Shown here: positions 9,469-18,152 of the stretch, in pieces
Layout: each line of letters opens with the position of its first letter
How positions within the stretch are numbered: position 1 is the first letter of the stretch
NCBI RefSeq assembly: GCF_013167215.1
Contig: NZ_JABJWY010000032.1
Location: 62,001-126,000 of the forward strand
DNA from: Sphingobacterium prati
GTDB lineage: Bacteria > Bacteroidota > Bacteroidia > Sphingobacteriales > Sphingobacteriaceae
Direction: 5' to 3'
Length of the DNA stretch: 64,000 nt
Made by a program: the position numbers and the translations under genes
The notes under the pieces: model-generated
What the model saw: the letters and a program-made list of their open reading frames with translations, nothing else
What the model was told of the DNA's origin: nothing
Database searches by the model: none

Positions 9469-11751
9469 CTATAAATTTTTGAGATGTGCTTGAACATCAA
9501 CTACAGCAATGGTCACCATATTGACGATTTCACGTACAGAGCTATCCAATTGTAGTACATGGATCGGTTTGTTCATACCCAAAAGAATAGGACCTACAGC
9601 TTCCGCTTCACCGACTTCTTGTAAAAGTTTATAGGCGATATTACCTGATTCCAGGTTAGGGAAAACAAGTGTATTTGCCGATTGTCCATTTAAACAGCTG
9701 AATGGGAAATTGGCTGTCAGCATATCACTGTTCAGGGCGAAGTTAGCTTGCAGGTCACCATCAGCGATGATATCAGGATGTTGTTCATGTAAAATCTGTG
9801 CCGCTGCTCTTACTTTCGTTGGTGTTTTTCCTTCACTCGACCCGAAGTTAGAGTACGACAATAAAGCAATGCGAGGTTGGATATTCATGCGTTTAACAGC
9901 TTTGTCCAAAAGTAACGTGATATCCGCCAATTCTTGTGCTGTAGGATCCTCATTCACGGTTGTATCCCCCATGAAAATAGGACCTTTTTTGGTTAACATC
10001 ATATACATACCTGCTACCCGGCTGCCTGGTTTAGCACCGATAACATGCAATGCTGGACGAATGGTGTTTGCATAATTTTTGGTCATACCAGAAATCAAGG
10101 TATCAGCTTCACCAAATTCAACCAAAGAAGCACCAAAATAGTTGCGGTCGAACATCAATTTGCGTGCATCGTAAAGGGAGATTCCTCTACGTTGTCTTTT
10201 ATTGTAAAGGTGTTCGATGAATTTTTTTGAACGCTCTGTTTCACCATCAACCTCAGCAATCGGATCAAGAATTTCTACACCATCCAATTCGAAGGCATAT
10301 TCATGGATCAAACGTTGGATTTTGTCTTTCTTTCCTAATAGAATCGGGATCGCAATACCTTCCTCTTTTACGATTTGAGCGGCACGTAACGTTTTGTAAT
10401 TATCAGCTTCGGCAAACACAACACGTTTTGGATCTCTTTTAGCGGCCATTGTTAAGTTGCGCATGATCGCATCATCTTTACCAAGACGTTTACGCAGTGC
10501 ATCACGGTATTTATCCCAATCTTCGATCGCCGTTTTTGCTACTCCAGATTCGATCGCTGCTTTTGCAACAGCCATAGAAACTTCTGTGATCAAACGCGGA
10601 TCGGTAGGTTTAGGGATGATATACTCTTCAGAAAATTTTAAATTGCTGGTGTTGTATGCTTGGTTAACTTCTTCAGGAACGGGTTGTTTTGCCAAATCAG
10701 CGATAGCACGTACAGCGGCAATTTTCATTTCCTCATTAATTGCTGTTGCACGGACATCGAGAGCTCCCCGGAAAATGTAAGGGAAACCCAATACATTGTT
10801 CACTTGATTTGGATAATCCGAACGGCCAGTACCCATGATAATATCATTACGGGTAGCCATCGCTAAATCGTAGGCAATTTCTGGATTTGGATTGGCCATC
10901 GCCAAAACAATCGGATTAGGGGCCATAGTCAACAACATCTCTGCTGACATGACATCCGCTGCAGATAAACCAATAAACACATCGGAGCCTTTGACAGCGT
11001 CTGCTAGGGTGTGGATATCACGATCTGTAGCATATTGTGCTTTCATACTATCAAGATTTTCTCTATCCGTACGAATGACACCTTTACTGTCAAGCATCAC
11101 AATGTTTTCTTTGCTTGCGCCAACGGAAATATACATGGCTGTACAGGACATCGCAGCTGCACCGGCACCATTGACAACGATTTTTACTTTCGAGATATCT
11201 TTTCCGATAATCTCACAGGCATTGATCAAGGCTGCACCTGAAATAATCGCTGTACCATGCTGATCATCGTGCATGACCGGGATATTCATTTCCTCTTTTA
11301 GGCGACGCTCAATTTCAAAACATTCAGGAGCCTTGATATCTTCCAGATTGATACCTCCGAAAGTTGGTTCCAATGCTTTTACGATTTTAACGAACTCGTC
11401 TACGTTTTTGGTGTCAACCTCGATGTCAAATACATCAATATCAGCAAAAATTTTGAACAGTAAACCTTTCCCTTCCATCACAGGCTTGCCAGCTTGAGCG
11501 CCGATATCACCTAAGCCCAATACAGCTGTACCGTTACTGATAACAGCAACGAGGTTCCCTTTTGCAGTATATTTATAAGCATCTTCTTTATTCTCGGCAA
11601 TAGCCAAACACGGCTCCGCTACGCCAGGAGAATATGCCAATGATAAGTCTCTTTGCGAATTTGTTGGTTTTGTCGGAACAACAGCTATTTTACCAGGTCT
11701 ACCCATTGAGTGGTAATTTAATGCTGCCTGTTTACGATTAGTGTTACTCAT
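9469..11751 (-). CDS. maeB: NADP-dependent malic enzyme with C-terminal phosphotransacetylase-like domain
   Basis: Oxidatively decarboxylates malate to pyruvate with reduction of NADP, giving NADPH for biosynthesis. The 760 residues match MaeB. The malic domain (residues 1 to about 160) has SLAYSPGVAEPC and the metal-binding MHDDQHGTAI; the Rossmann domain (about 160-420) has VVNGAGAAAMSC and AMANPNPE. Residues from about 430 to the end form a phosphate acetyltransferase-like domain (MGDTTVNEDPTAQEL, SYSNFGSSEG), which in studied MaeB proteins is regulatory rather than catalytic. A minus-strand TAGATTTG (bases 11777-11784) fits the Bacteroidota -7 box about 26 bp before the start. Confidence 0.95.
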   Translation of the reverse strand: MSNTNRKQAALNYHSMGRPGKIAVVPTKPTNSQRDLSLAYSPGVAEPCLAIAENKEDAYKYTAKGNLVAVISNGTAVLGLGDIGAQAGKPVMEGKGLLFKIFADIDVFDIEVDTKNVDEFVKIVKALEPTFGGINLEDIKAPECFEIERRLKEEMNIPVMHDDQHGTAIISGAALINACEIIGKDISKVKIVVNGAGAAAMSCTAMYISVGASKENIVMLDSKGVIRTDRENLDSMKAQYATDRDIHTLADAVKGSDVFIGLSAADVMSAEMLLTMAPNPIVLAMANPNPEIAYDLAMATRNDIIMGTGRSDYPNQVNNVLGFPYIFRGALDVRATAINEEMKIAAVRAIADLAKQPVPEEVNQAYNTSNLKFSEEYIIPKPTDPRLITEVSMAVAKAAIESGVAKTAIEDWDKYRDALRKRLGKDDAIMRNLTMAAKRDPKRVVFAEADNYKTLRAAQIVKEEGIAIPILLGKKDKIQRLIHEYAFELDGVEILDPIAEVDGETERSKKFIEHLYNKRQRRGISLYDARKLMFDRNYFGASLVEFGEADTLISGMTKNYANTIRPALHVIGAKPGSRVAGMYMMLTKKGPIFMGDTTVNEDPTAQELADITLLLDKAVKRMNIQPRIALLSYSNFGSSEGKTPTKVRAAAQILHEQHPDIIADGDLQANFALNSDMLTANFPFSCLNGQSANTLVFPNLESGNIAYKLLQEVGEAEAVGPILLGMNKPIHVLQLDSSVREIVNMVTIAVVDVQAHLKNL

Positions 11752-11845
11752 TACGATTTTATTAATTTTAAGGCTACAAATCTATCATTCTTTTTGACAA
11801 TTGAAAATATTTGCCAATATCTTATTATAAATAGACAATAATATG

Positions 11846-13276
11846 TTATTTCAAAATATCAAGCAATTTAAACATTTGTTTGCGCATATTGGCGCCTGAT
11901 CCCGAATAATTATTGACCAATAGTGTAAAGGTAAATGACTGCCCACTTTTATTGGTGTGAACACCAGTATAGCCAAGAACTCCACCAATTGTTCCACTTT
12001 TCATCTTCATGTCGTTATAGGTCGGAAGGCTTTCATAGAATACAGGATACCAATTTTGCTTTTGTGCATATTGCATGATTTTATTCATGGCTAGGGTAGT
12101 GACCCTATTTTGTGGCGAGAGTCCCGAGCCATCCATGCTATTGATCTCACCCGGTTTGATGCCCAATTTAGCATTCCAATATTTCTGTATGTAATTGGCC
12201 CCATCATCCGTGCCTGTTTTTCCGGCAGTGGTATAGGCAATAGCCTTTAATAGGGCTTCCCCATAGAGGTTGATGCTTTTTTGGTTAAACCAATAGACAA
12301 TTTTATCCATGGTAGGGGACAGGTGCACATCCAGTGTTTGTTTCTGGGATATGTCTATTGAATCCATTTTCGCTCCTGTTGTGGGTGGTTGGATTGCAAG
12401 GATGCCTTGTGCGTTGAGACCTTCATTCAATTGGAAAGCCAGATCGTATGCAGGGTCGGGAGAAGCCAGCACGATGGTTTTCTTTAAATCCTGACCATAA
12501 GTACCGCGGACAAATATCTTAGTAGAATAGGGCGCTGCATAAGCATAGACGTTGTCCCCGCTGCCTGCTCTGCCTGTTGTGGTTTCATTGATAATCTGCA
12601 GATAGGGAACTTGGATCGTGTAATTAATGATTTCAGCTTTTACCCCCACTTTGGCTGCAGGATTAAAATTAATTCCAAAGGCATTTTCGCGCCAATTCAG
12701 CGATGAGATGCCCGCTCCATAATAATTGCCCATATCTGTCCAGATCCATCCCCCCGGTATCTGGTTGCCATTGTACAGCCGATCGTCAGCAATTACTGCG
12801 CCATTGATACTTCGAATTCCTGCATGCTGAATGGCCGAAATCCATTTGTTCAGCACAACATCAGCTTTGGTCTCTGGGTAACGCTCGCTACCCAATGTGG
12901 GATCGCCAGTTCCTGATACGATGATATTGCCATTCAGTACTCCATTTTCATCTATTGTACCTGTATAGTATAAGGTTGTTTTGAATTGATAATTCTTTCC
13001 CAAAAAATCCAATGCTGTGGCTGCTGTAATTACTTTCATCGTGGATGCAGTGGCCAACCCGATATTTTCATTGGCGGCATAGATGGGTTGGCCTGTCTTT
13101 CCGTCAAATACCGTGAGAGAACTTATGGCGTTCTTAAGATTTTCCTGACTTTGAAATTGATTGAATGCATCTTGGATTTTGGTTCTGGTATCCTGTGCAA
13201 ATAAAGAATTCGTCACAGCCATCAGTGCGTAGGCGGATAATGCAATGGAATAAAAGGTAAATTTTTTCATCAACAT
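11846..13276 (-). CDS. dacB: D-alanyl-D-alanine carboxypeptidase/endopeptidase, PBP4 (DacB) type
   Basis: Periplasmic serine peptidase of the S13 family that trims or cleaves D-Ala crosslinks in peptidoglycan. The 476 residues begin with a Sec signal peptide (cleavage probably after SLFA near residue 27). The three active-site motifs of penicillin-binding proteins are present: SxxK as STMK (S78, K81), SxN as SLN in GISSLNWREN, and KSGT near the C-terminus. The large insert between SxxK and SxN is typical of the class C PBP4 type. Two start codons are possible (MLMKK or MKK, six bases apart). It is divergent from the Xaa-Pro aminopeptidase gene. Confidence 0.92.
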   Translation of the reverse strand: MLMKKFTFYSIALSAYALMAVTNSLFAQDTRTKIQDAFNQFQSQENLKNAISSLTVFDGKTGQPIYAANENIGLATASTMKVITAATALDFLGKNYQFKTTLYYTGTIDENGVLNGNIIVSGTGDPTLGSERYPETKADVVLNKWISAIQHAGIRSINGAVIADDRLYNGNQIPGGWIWTDMGNYYGAGISSLNWRENAFGINFNPAAKVGVKAEIINYTIQVPYLQIINETTTGRAGSGDNVYAYAAPYSTKIFVRGTYGQDLKKTIVLASPDPAYDLAFQLNEGLNAQGILAIQPPTTGAKMDSIDISQKQTLDVHLSPTMDKIVYWFNQKSINLYGEALLKAIAYTTAGKTGTDDGANYIQKYWNAKLGIKPGEINSMDGSGLSPQNRVTTLAMNKIMQYAQKQNWYPVFYESLPTYNDMKMKSGTIGGVLGYTGVHTNKSGQSFTFTLLVNNYSGSGANMRKQMFKLLDILK

Positions 13277-13443
13277 GTAATTTCTTCGGACGGTAATACC
13301 GCCCGGTTATTTGATCGTGTACTGCTGGTACGATATATCAATTTATGTAAGTGTATAGCAGTTAACGCTGTTTGTTTTATTTGGCTTAAAGTTAGGCATT
13401 CGACCCTAAAAAATCCTAACTTGCATAAAATTGTATAGACGAC

Positions 13444-15219
13444 ATGAAGCATATCGAAAAATTAGCTGCTATTCGTGAAGCTATGAAGGTTCAGGGAATT
13501 GATGGATACATTATCCCATCATCAGATCCTCATATCAGTGAATATTTACCAGAACGTTATAAATGTATTTCCTGGGCATCAGGATTTACCGGTTCTGCAG
13601 GTACGTTGGCGATTACACAGGACTTTGCAGGTCTTTGGACAGACTCAAGGTATTTTGTCCAGGCCAATGAACAATTAGACGGAACGGGTTTTGAATTGGT
13701 TAAGTTGAAAGCCCAAGGTGCTGCGGAATATGCAGACTGGCTTGGTGAGCGGTTACATGCAGGAGCGAAAGTTGCTTTTGATGGAAATCTGGCGTCACTT
13801 TTGGTTGCACAAGCTGTTAAAGGTACTTTGGAACCTTTGGATATACAGGTGGACGGTCATGTTGATTTATTAGCTGATTTATGGGCAAATAGACCTGAGT
13901 TGCCTAAAGCGCCGGCCTACTTATTGCCCGAAAGCATTACAGGCCAATCTACCGGAGCGAAGATTGAAGCAGTAAGGACCGAAATGAAGAAAAATCGGAC
14001 TGATGCACATTTAATCTCTTCGTTAGACGATTTAGCATGGTTGCTAAATATCCGTGGGCAGGACGTACCCTGCAATCCGGTCGTTTTGGGATTTGTATTG
14101 ATAACGGTCAATACGGCGACCCTCTACATCGAACGGTCAAAGTTGAGCGCAGACGCGATAGCCGAATTAAAGGGCTATGGCGTTGAAATCGCTGCATACG
14201 AGGATATCTATAAGACTATTGCGACATTATCAGCGAATGCTATCTTAATTGATCCAAAACGTACCTGTTTTGCTGTATTTGATAGTGTACCTGAACATGT
14301 TAAAATCATAGAGAAAATAAACCCTTCTACGAACTTAAAAGCAGTTAAGAATAAGATTGAAATTGAAAATAACAGGCGTACGTTTGTAAAAGACGGTGTT
14401 GCGCTTACAAAGTTTTTTAAATGGTTGGAAGAAAATGTTGCCAGTGAAGAGCTTTCTGAGTTGTCAATTGCAGATAAACTGCGCGGATTCCGCGCGGACC
14501 AGGATGGATTTGTTGACGTTTCTTTCACGACAATAGCTGGGTACCTAGACCATGGTGCATTGCCACATTATTCGGCAAATGAGATATCTAACTATACTTT
14601 GCGTTCAAAAGGTCTTTTGTTAGTTGACTCCGGTGGTCAATACAAAACAGGTACAACAGATATTACTCGAGTTGTTTCCCTCGGAGGTCTTACGCAAGAG
14701 GAAAAAGAAGATTATACACTCGTTCTGAAAGGAACGATCGAAGGTTCACAGGCCGTTTTCCCTGTAGGAACGCGTGGGTATCAAATTGATGCCATCACCC
14801 GTCGTCCATTATGGGAAACATTACGCAACTATGGACACGGTACGGGACACGGTGTTGGATTTTTCTTAAATGTACATGAAGGGCCACAAGTCTTTAATGC
14901 TGCCGCAATAGATGTTGCTATTGAACCAGGAATGATTACTTCGATTGAACCGGGGCTCTACCGTGTGGGTAAACATGGTATCCGTATCGAAAATTTAGTG
15001 TTGACCCGTAAAGCAGGATCCTCCGAATTTGGTGAATTCCTGGATTTCGAGACATTGACGCTATGCTATATTGCGACCGACTTGATTGAAAAATCTTTAT
15101 TGGATAAAAGGCATATTGATTGGTTGAATAATTATAACCAATGGGTATTTGATCAGCTGTCCATGCATCTTTCGAGCGAAGAGAAGAACTGGTTAGCAGA
15201 GAAATGTAAGGCTATCTAA
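13444..15219 (+). CDS. Xaa-Pro aminopeptidase, M24B, long (XPNPEP1-like) form
   Basis: Cytoplasmic metallopeptidase that removes an N-terminal residue preceding proline. At 591 residues it is the three-domain type: two creatinase-like N-terminal domains (about 1-310) and a C-terminal pita-bread catalytic domain. All five expected metal ligands are visible: two Asp in LLVDSGGQYKTGTTDITRV, His in GHGTGHGVG, Glu in ITSIEPGLY and Glu in GIRIENLVL. No signal peptide is seen. It is a single gene followed by a perfect terminator hairpin. Confidence 0.94.
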   Translation: MKHIEKLAAIREAMKVQGIDGYIIPSSDPHISEYLPERYKCISWASGFTGSAGTLAITQDFAGLWTDSRYFVQANEQLDGTGFELVKLKAQGAAEYADWLGERLHAGAKVAFDGNLASLLVAQAVKGTLEPLDIQVDGHVDLLADLWANRPELPKAPAYLLPESITGQSTGAKIEAVRTEMKKNRTDAHLISSLDDLAWLLNIRGQDVPCNPVVLGFVLITVNTATLYIERSKLSADAIAELKGYGVEIAAYEDIYKTIATLSANAILIDPKRTCFAVFDSVPEHVKIIEKINPSTNLKAVKNKIEIENNRRTFVKDGVALTKFFKWLEENVASEELSELSIADKLRGFRADQDGFVDVSFTTIAGYLDHGALPHYSANEISNYTLRSKGLLLVDSGGQYKTGTTDITRVVSLGGLTQEEKEDYTLVLKGTIEGSQAVFPVGTRGYQIDAITRRPLWETLRNYGHGTGHGVGFFLNVHEGPQVFNAAAIDVAIEPGMITSIEPGLYRVGKHGIRIENLVLTRKAGSSEFGEFLDFETLTLCYIATDLIEKSLLDKRHIDWLNNYNQWVFDQLSMHLSSEEKNWLAEKCKAI

Positions 15220-15227
15220 TAATTTTG

Positions 15228-15266
15228 ATAAAATAGGAACCTGTATTTTGCCGGTTCCTATTTTAT
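15228..15266 (+). terminator. Terminator of the Xaa-Pro aminopeptidase gene
   Basis: Perfect 14-bp inverted repeat (ATAAAATAGGAACC with GGTTCCTATTTTAT) around an 11-nt loop, starting nine bases after the stop codon. The T-rich 3' arm supplies the U-tract. Confidence 0.8.
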
Positions 15267-15387
15267 GCAACTTGGACGGCATGTGTTTGTTATTGTGTCC
15301 AGTTTCATTTCTCAGTTTTTGCTTCAATGATGTTGTGTATTATGTATCATACCATCCTATACGGTACTCAGTGAGAAACCATGGATG

Positions 15388-15786
15388 TTAACGGGCTCTT
15401 CTCAAAATTTTATATAATACTTCTTTGCCAAAAGGTTTCAAAATAAAACCACTTATAAACGGATAATTTACGAGCTGCTCCTGATCTTTCTGACTGGATG
15501 AAGAGCTGATGATAAAGATCTCGCTTTGACTGACAAAATCCCTTTTATCCTTTAATACTTCCATTAATTCCCAGCCTGTCATCAGGGGCATACTGATATC
15601 CACAAAGAGTAAGGCTGGTTTTGGCGATACACTGATATCGTGTGACTCCAAAAAATCCAATGCGTTTTCAAAAGGGTGGAATTCAATAGGGTAATCAGGA
15701 AAACCCTGAACTATATAGCCAAAAATGGTGCGTAAGATCGCATTGTCGTCTATAAGAATGACTTTTCTTTTATTTTCCTGATTCAT
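15388..15786 (-). CDS. Single-domain response regulator (receiver domain only)
   Basis: CheY-like receiver of 132 residues with no output domain. The phosphorylation pocket is complete: D13-D14 in VILIDDN, the phospho-acceptor D63 in LLFVDISMP, a serine in the IISSS switch strand and K117 in ILKPFG. It presumably relays phosphate from a histidine kinase or phosphotransfer protein encoded elsewhere, because no kinase is nearby. It is monocistronic on the minus strand and convergent with the aminopeptidase gene. Confidence 0.9.
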   Translation of the reverse strand: MNQENKRKVILIDDNAILRTIFGYIVQGFPDYPIEFHPFENALDFLESHDISVSPKPALLFVDISMPLMTGWELMEVLKDKRDFVSQSEIFIISSSSSQKDQEQLVNYPFISGFILKPFGKEVLYKILRRAR

Positions 15787-16071
15787 TACGCTCTTTCTAA
15801 AAATTTGACGGAAAAGCCGCTTCCTTCACCTCCCTTTCACAGAACTATTGCTTTACCATGGGGTGATCTGATGTTATGTTAGAAACAAGCCAATATCCGT
15901 ATTGTAAAGCATGCAATGCAAACCTCCTTAAAACACGAGGTGTCAGGACTTGTATTTAGGTAGATTGAAGCTTAGTCCATGCTAATACTTACTCTAAAAT
16001 AATAAATAAATATTCAAATAGGCAACATTTGTATAAAGAGTTATTAGATATGTTATGAGGTATATCAGTTT
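15787..16071. other. Non-coding gap upstream of the response regulator
   Basis: About 285 bp between the response regulator start (minus strand) and the hairpin at 16072. I see no credible coding frame, tRNA or repeat. It should hold the response regulator promoter, but no clear TAnnTTTG box could be assigned. Confidence 0.5.
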
Positions 16072-16113
16072 AAATCAAAGCAACTTTGGCTGCCAAAGTT
16101 GCTTTGATTTTTT
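16072..16113. terminator. Strong terminator hairpin near the fucosidase 3' end
   Basis: Perfect 18-bp inverted repeat (AAATCAAAGCAACTTTGG with CCAAAGTTGCTTTGATTT) around a 3-nt loop. On the plus strand it is followed by further T residues; on the minus strand it lies 20 bp beyond the GH29 stop codon. Confidence 0.85.
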
Positions 16114-16133
16114 AATACCGTTTTGAGAATAGT

Positions 16134-17927
16134 TTAGTGTTCTGTTTTCTCCAGCCATAACCAATTAAACCAGAACGGAAGCTGCTGTTGACTTTTGTAG
16201 GTCAGGATATATTTCCCGGGTTTATCAAATTTGAATGTCCCGATGCGTTTTTCCACAAACTCTTCGGTGTAGTTATTTTCATTTGGTTCAACAACCATCT
16301 TTTTGCCGGGAGCAAAACTTCCCTTGAGTTGTTGATTAGCAAGATCAATCTCGAATGGAATATGCTCTTTGTTTGGGTTGTGGGCAGAGAGATCCAGCGC
16401 ATAAGTTCCTGCTTCTGGGATAGTGACTTCCCAGTTTATCGTTGTATTTCCGGTAAGTACAGCATGAGTTGGATTTTTGCCGTTATAAGATACAATCTTT
16501 AGATTGCTATTTAGGCTATTGGTTGATTTTAGGGAAAAACCGCCAAAGGTTGATTCAGGGACCGTGTTTCTGTCCAGTTCCAAAGGGCCGTCAAAGGTCA
16601 GTTTTACCTCTGAGACATAATGATCCGGTTGGTCTCCTGGTAATTCAATATGTATTGAACTAAGTTTCTGTGCATAGTTCAGGCTTGTCAAACTGCCGCC
16701 TTTCAGCAGTGCTATACTTGCGGGCTTGGATTTGATGCCCGTAATACGAAGTTTGTGATCCAATGGCCAGTTAAATACATGCGCATATACAACTGTTTTA
16801 TTTTGTTCGATTTTGGTGGTCAAATAGCCCCAGTCAAAGTGATTGTTTTTTAAGGAAAGACCAGTGCCGCCATAGATGCTTTGGCCATAGCTGTTTAACC
16901 AGCTGCCGACATTATGTAATCGGCTTACACTTTCGTAGGGGACAGTGCCATCAGCCCGGGGGCCGATGTTTAAGGTAAATCCACCATTGAGGCTAACATT
17001 GGAGATCAGTGACTGAAAAATCTGGCTTGTCGATTTCCATTCGTTTTCTTGGCCGTTATAACCCCAAGAATGAGCGATGGTACCTGGTGTCTCCCAAGGA
17101 TGAGCAATAAAGTTGCTGCCAAACTGGTTGTCACCCAGTGTTTCGAAATCGACATTTTCGGCATCTGTAGGAAGGCCGAGACGTGAATTGATCAGGCAAT
17201 TCGGCTGTAGCTCTCGGATTAATTTTACCACCTGGAGTAGTTGTTCTTTTTTAATAATAGATTTTTGATAAGGAATCCACATATCAAACCAAATGAGTGA
17301 AATATCGCCGTAGTTGCTCATGAGTTCACGGAGCTGTGGAACGACTTTTTCTTGCCAGTACTGGTTATATTGCGCATCTGTCACATGACCGGATAACTCC
17401 TGTTGATGGTTCCAGCCATAGGGATGTTCCCAGTCGATCCAATGTGAGTAGTAGAATCCGAGTTTCATCCCATGCTTTTTACAGGCCGCTGCGATTTCTT
17501 TGATCACATCGCGGTTAGCACCACTAAGTTTAGGTAAGCTATAAGTGCCTACTTTGGTATCCCAAAGGGCTACACCATCGTGGTGTTTGGTGGTGATGAT
17601 GATGTATTTCATTCCGGCCTCCTTAGCCAGTAGTACCCACTGTTCGGGATCTATCTTATCCCAATCGAAGCGTTTGGCCAGACTGCCATATTCTTCCTTT
17701 GATACCCGGTTGCGGTAGCGCAGCCACTCCGCATAGTTATTCATATAGCGTAAGGGTTCGCCTTTCCATATCCCTTCCGCAGCGCTGTATAGCCCCCAGT
17801 GGATAAACATGCCAAAGCGGGCATCTTTAAACCAGTCTGCCTTTCCACTATCTTGTGCAAAAAGTTTGATGGAAGTGCTGAGGAGCAGTAAGGAGAAGAT
17901 CGCGATTTTTTTGAGTTGTGCTATCAT
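16134..17927 (-). CDS. Secreted alpha-L-fucosidase, GH29, with extra C-terminal beta domain
   Basis: Hydrolyses alpha-linked L-fucose from glycans by a retaining mechanism. The 597 residues comprise a signal peptide (about 1-25, ending KLFAQ), a GH29 barrel with FGMFIHWGLYSAAEGIW and TTKHHDGVALWDT, and the expected nucleophile Asp in LIWFDMW (D215). After the barrel come a beta-sandwich to about residue 445 and a further C-terminal module of about 150 residues that the second fucosidase in this window (478 residues) lacks. It is divergent from the first SusC gene across a 225-bp gap, so it may or may not belong to the same glycan locus. Confidence 0.9.
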   Translation of the reverse strand: MIAQLKKIAIFSLLLLSTSIKLFAQDSGKADWFKDARFGMFIHWGLYSAAEGIWKGEPLRYMNNYAEWLRYRNRVSKEEYGSLAKRFDWDKIDPEQWVLLAKEAGMKYIIITTKHHDGVALWDTKVGTYSLPKLSGANRDVIKEIAAACKKHGMKLGFYYSHWIDWEHPYGWNHQQELSGHVTDAQYNQYWQEKVVPQLRELMSNYGDISLIWFDMWIPYQKSIIKKEQLLQVVKLIRELQPNCLINSRLGLPTDAENVDFETLGDNQFGSNFIAHPWETPGTIAHSWGYNGQENEWKSTSQIFQSLISNVSLNGGFTLNIGPRADGTVPYESVSRLHNVGSWLNSYGQSIYGGTGLSLKNNHFDWGYLTTKIEQNKTVVYAHVFNWPLDHKLRITGIKSKPASIALLKGGSLTSLNYAQKLSSIHIELPGDQPDHYVSEVKLTFDGPLELDRNTVPESTFGGFSLKSTNSLNSNLKIVSYNGKNPTHAVLTGNTTINWEVTIPEAGTYALDLSAHNPNKEHIPFEIDLANQQLKGSFAPGKKMVVEPNENNYTEEFVEKRIGTFKFDKPGKYILTYKSQQQLPFWFNWLWLEKTEH

Positions 17928-18099
17928 TAGGTTATTCGATTTTGGATTGCAAGATAAGTAAAAAAAAAGAATGCTAAATCGTATTTTTTAATATGTATAT
18001 ACATTTGATAGCGTGGGAAAAATTTATATTTTTATGAAAACCAAAAAAAATAGACCAATTAAACGAACTGAAGATGGGTTTACATTTTTTTAACATGAT

Positions 18100-18134
18100 G
18101 TTAAAATTTGGATAACCCCTAATTTCTACTTTCG
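18100..18134 (+). promoter_or_regulatory. Probable promoter of the first SusC operon
   Basis: GTTAAAA at 18100-18106, a 20-bp spacer, and TACTTTCG at 18127-18134, 19 bp before the start codon. The second box is one base off the Bacteroidota -7 consensus TAnnTTTG. The SusC gene at 37924 has a matching pair (GTTAAAA, 22 bp, TACCTTCA). Confidence 0.45.
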
Positions 18135-18152
18135 CCACACATTATCAATCAT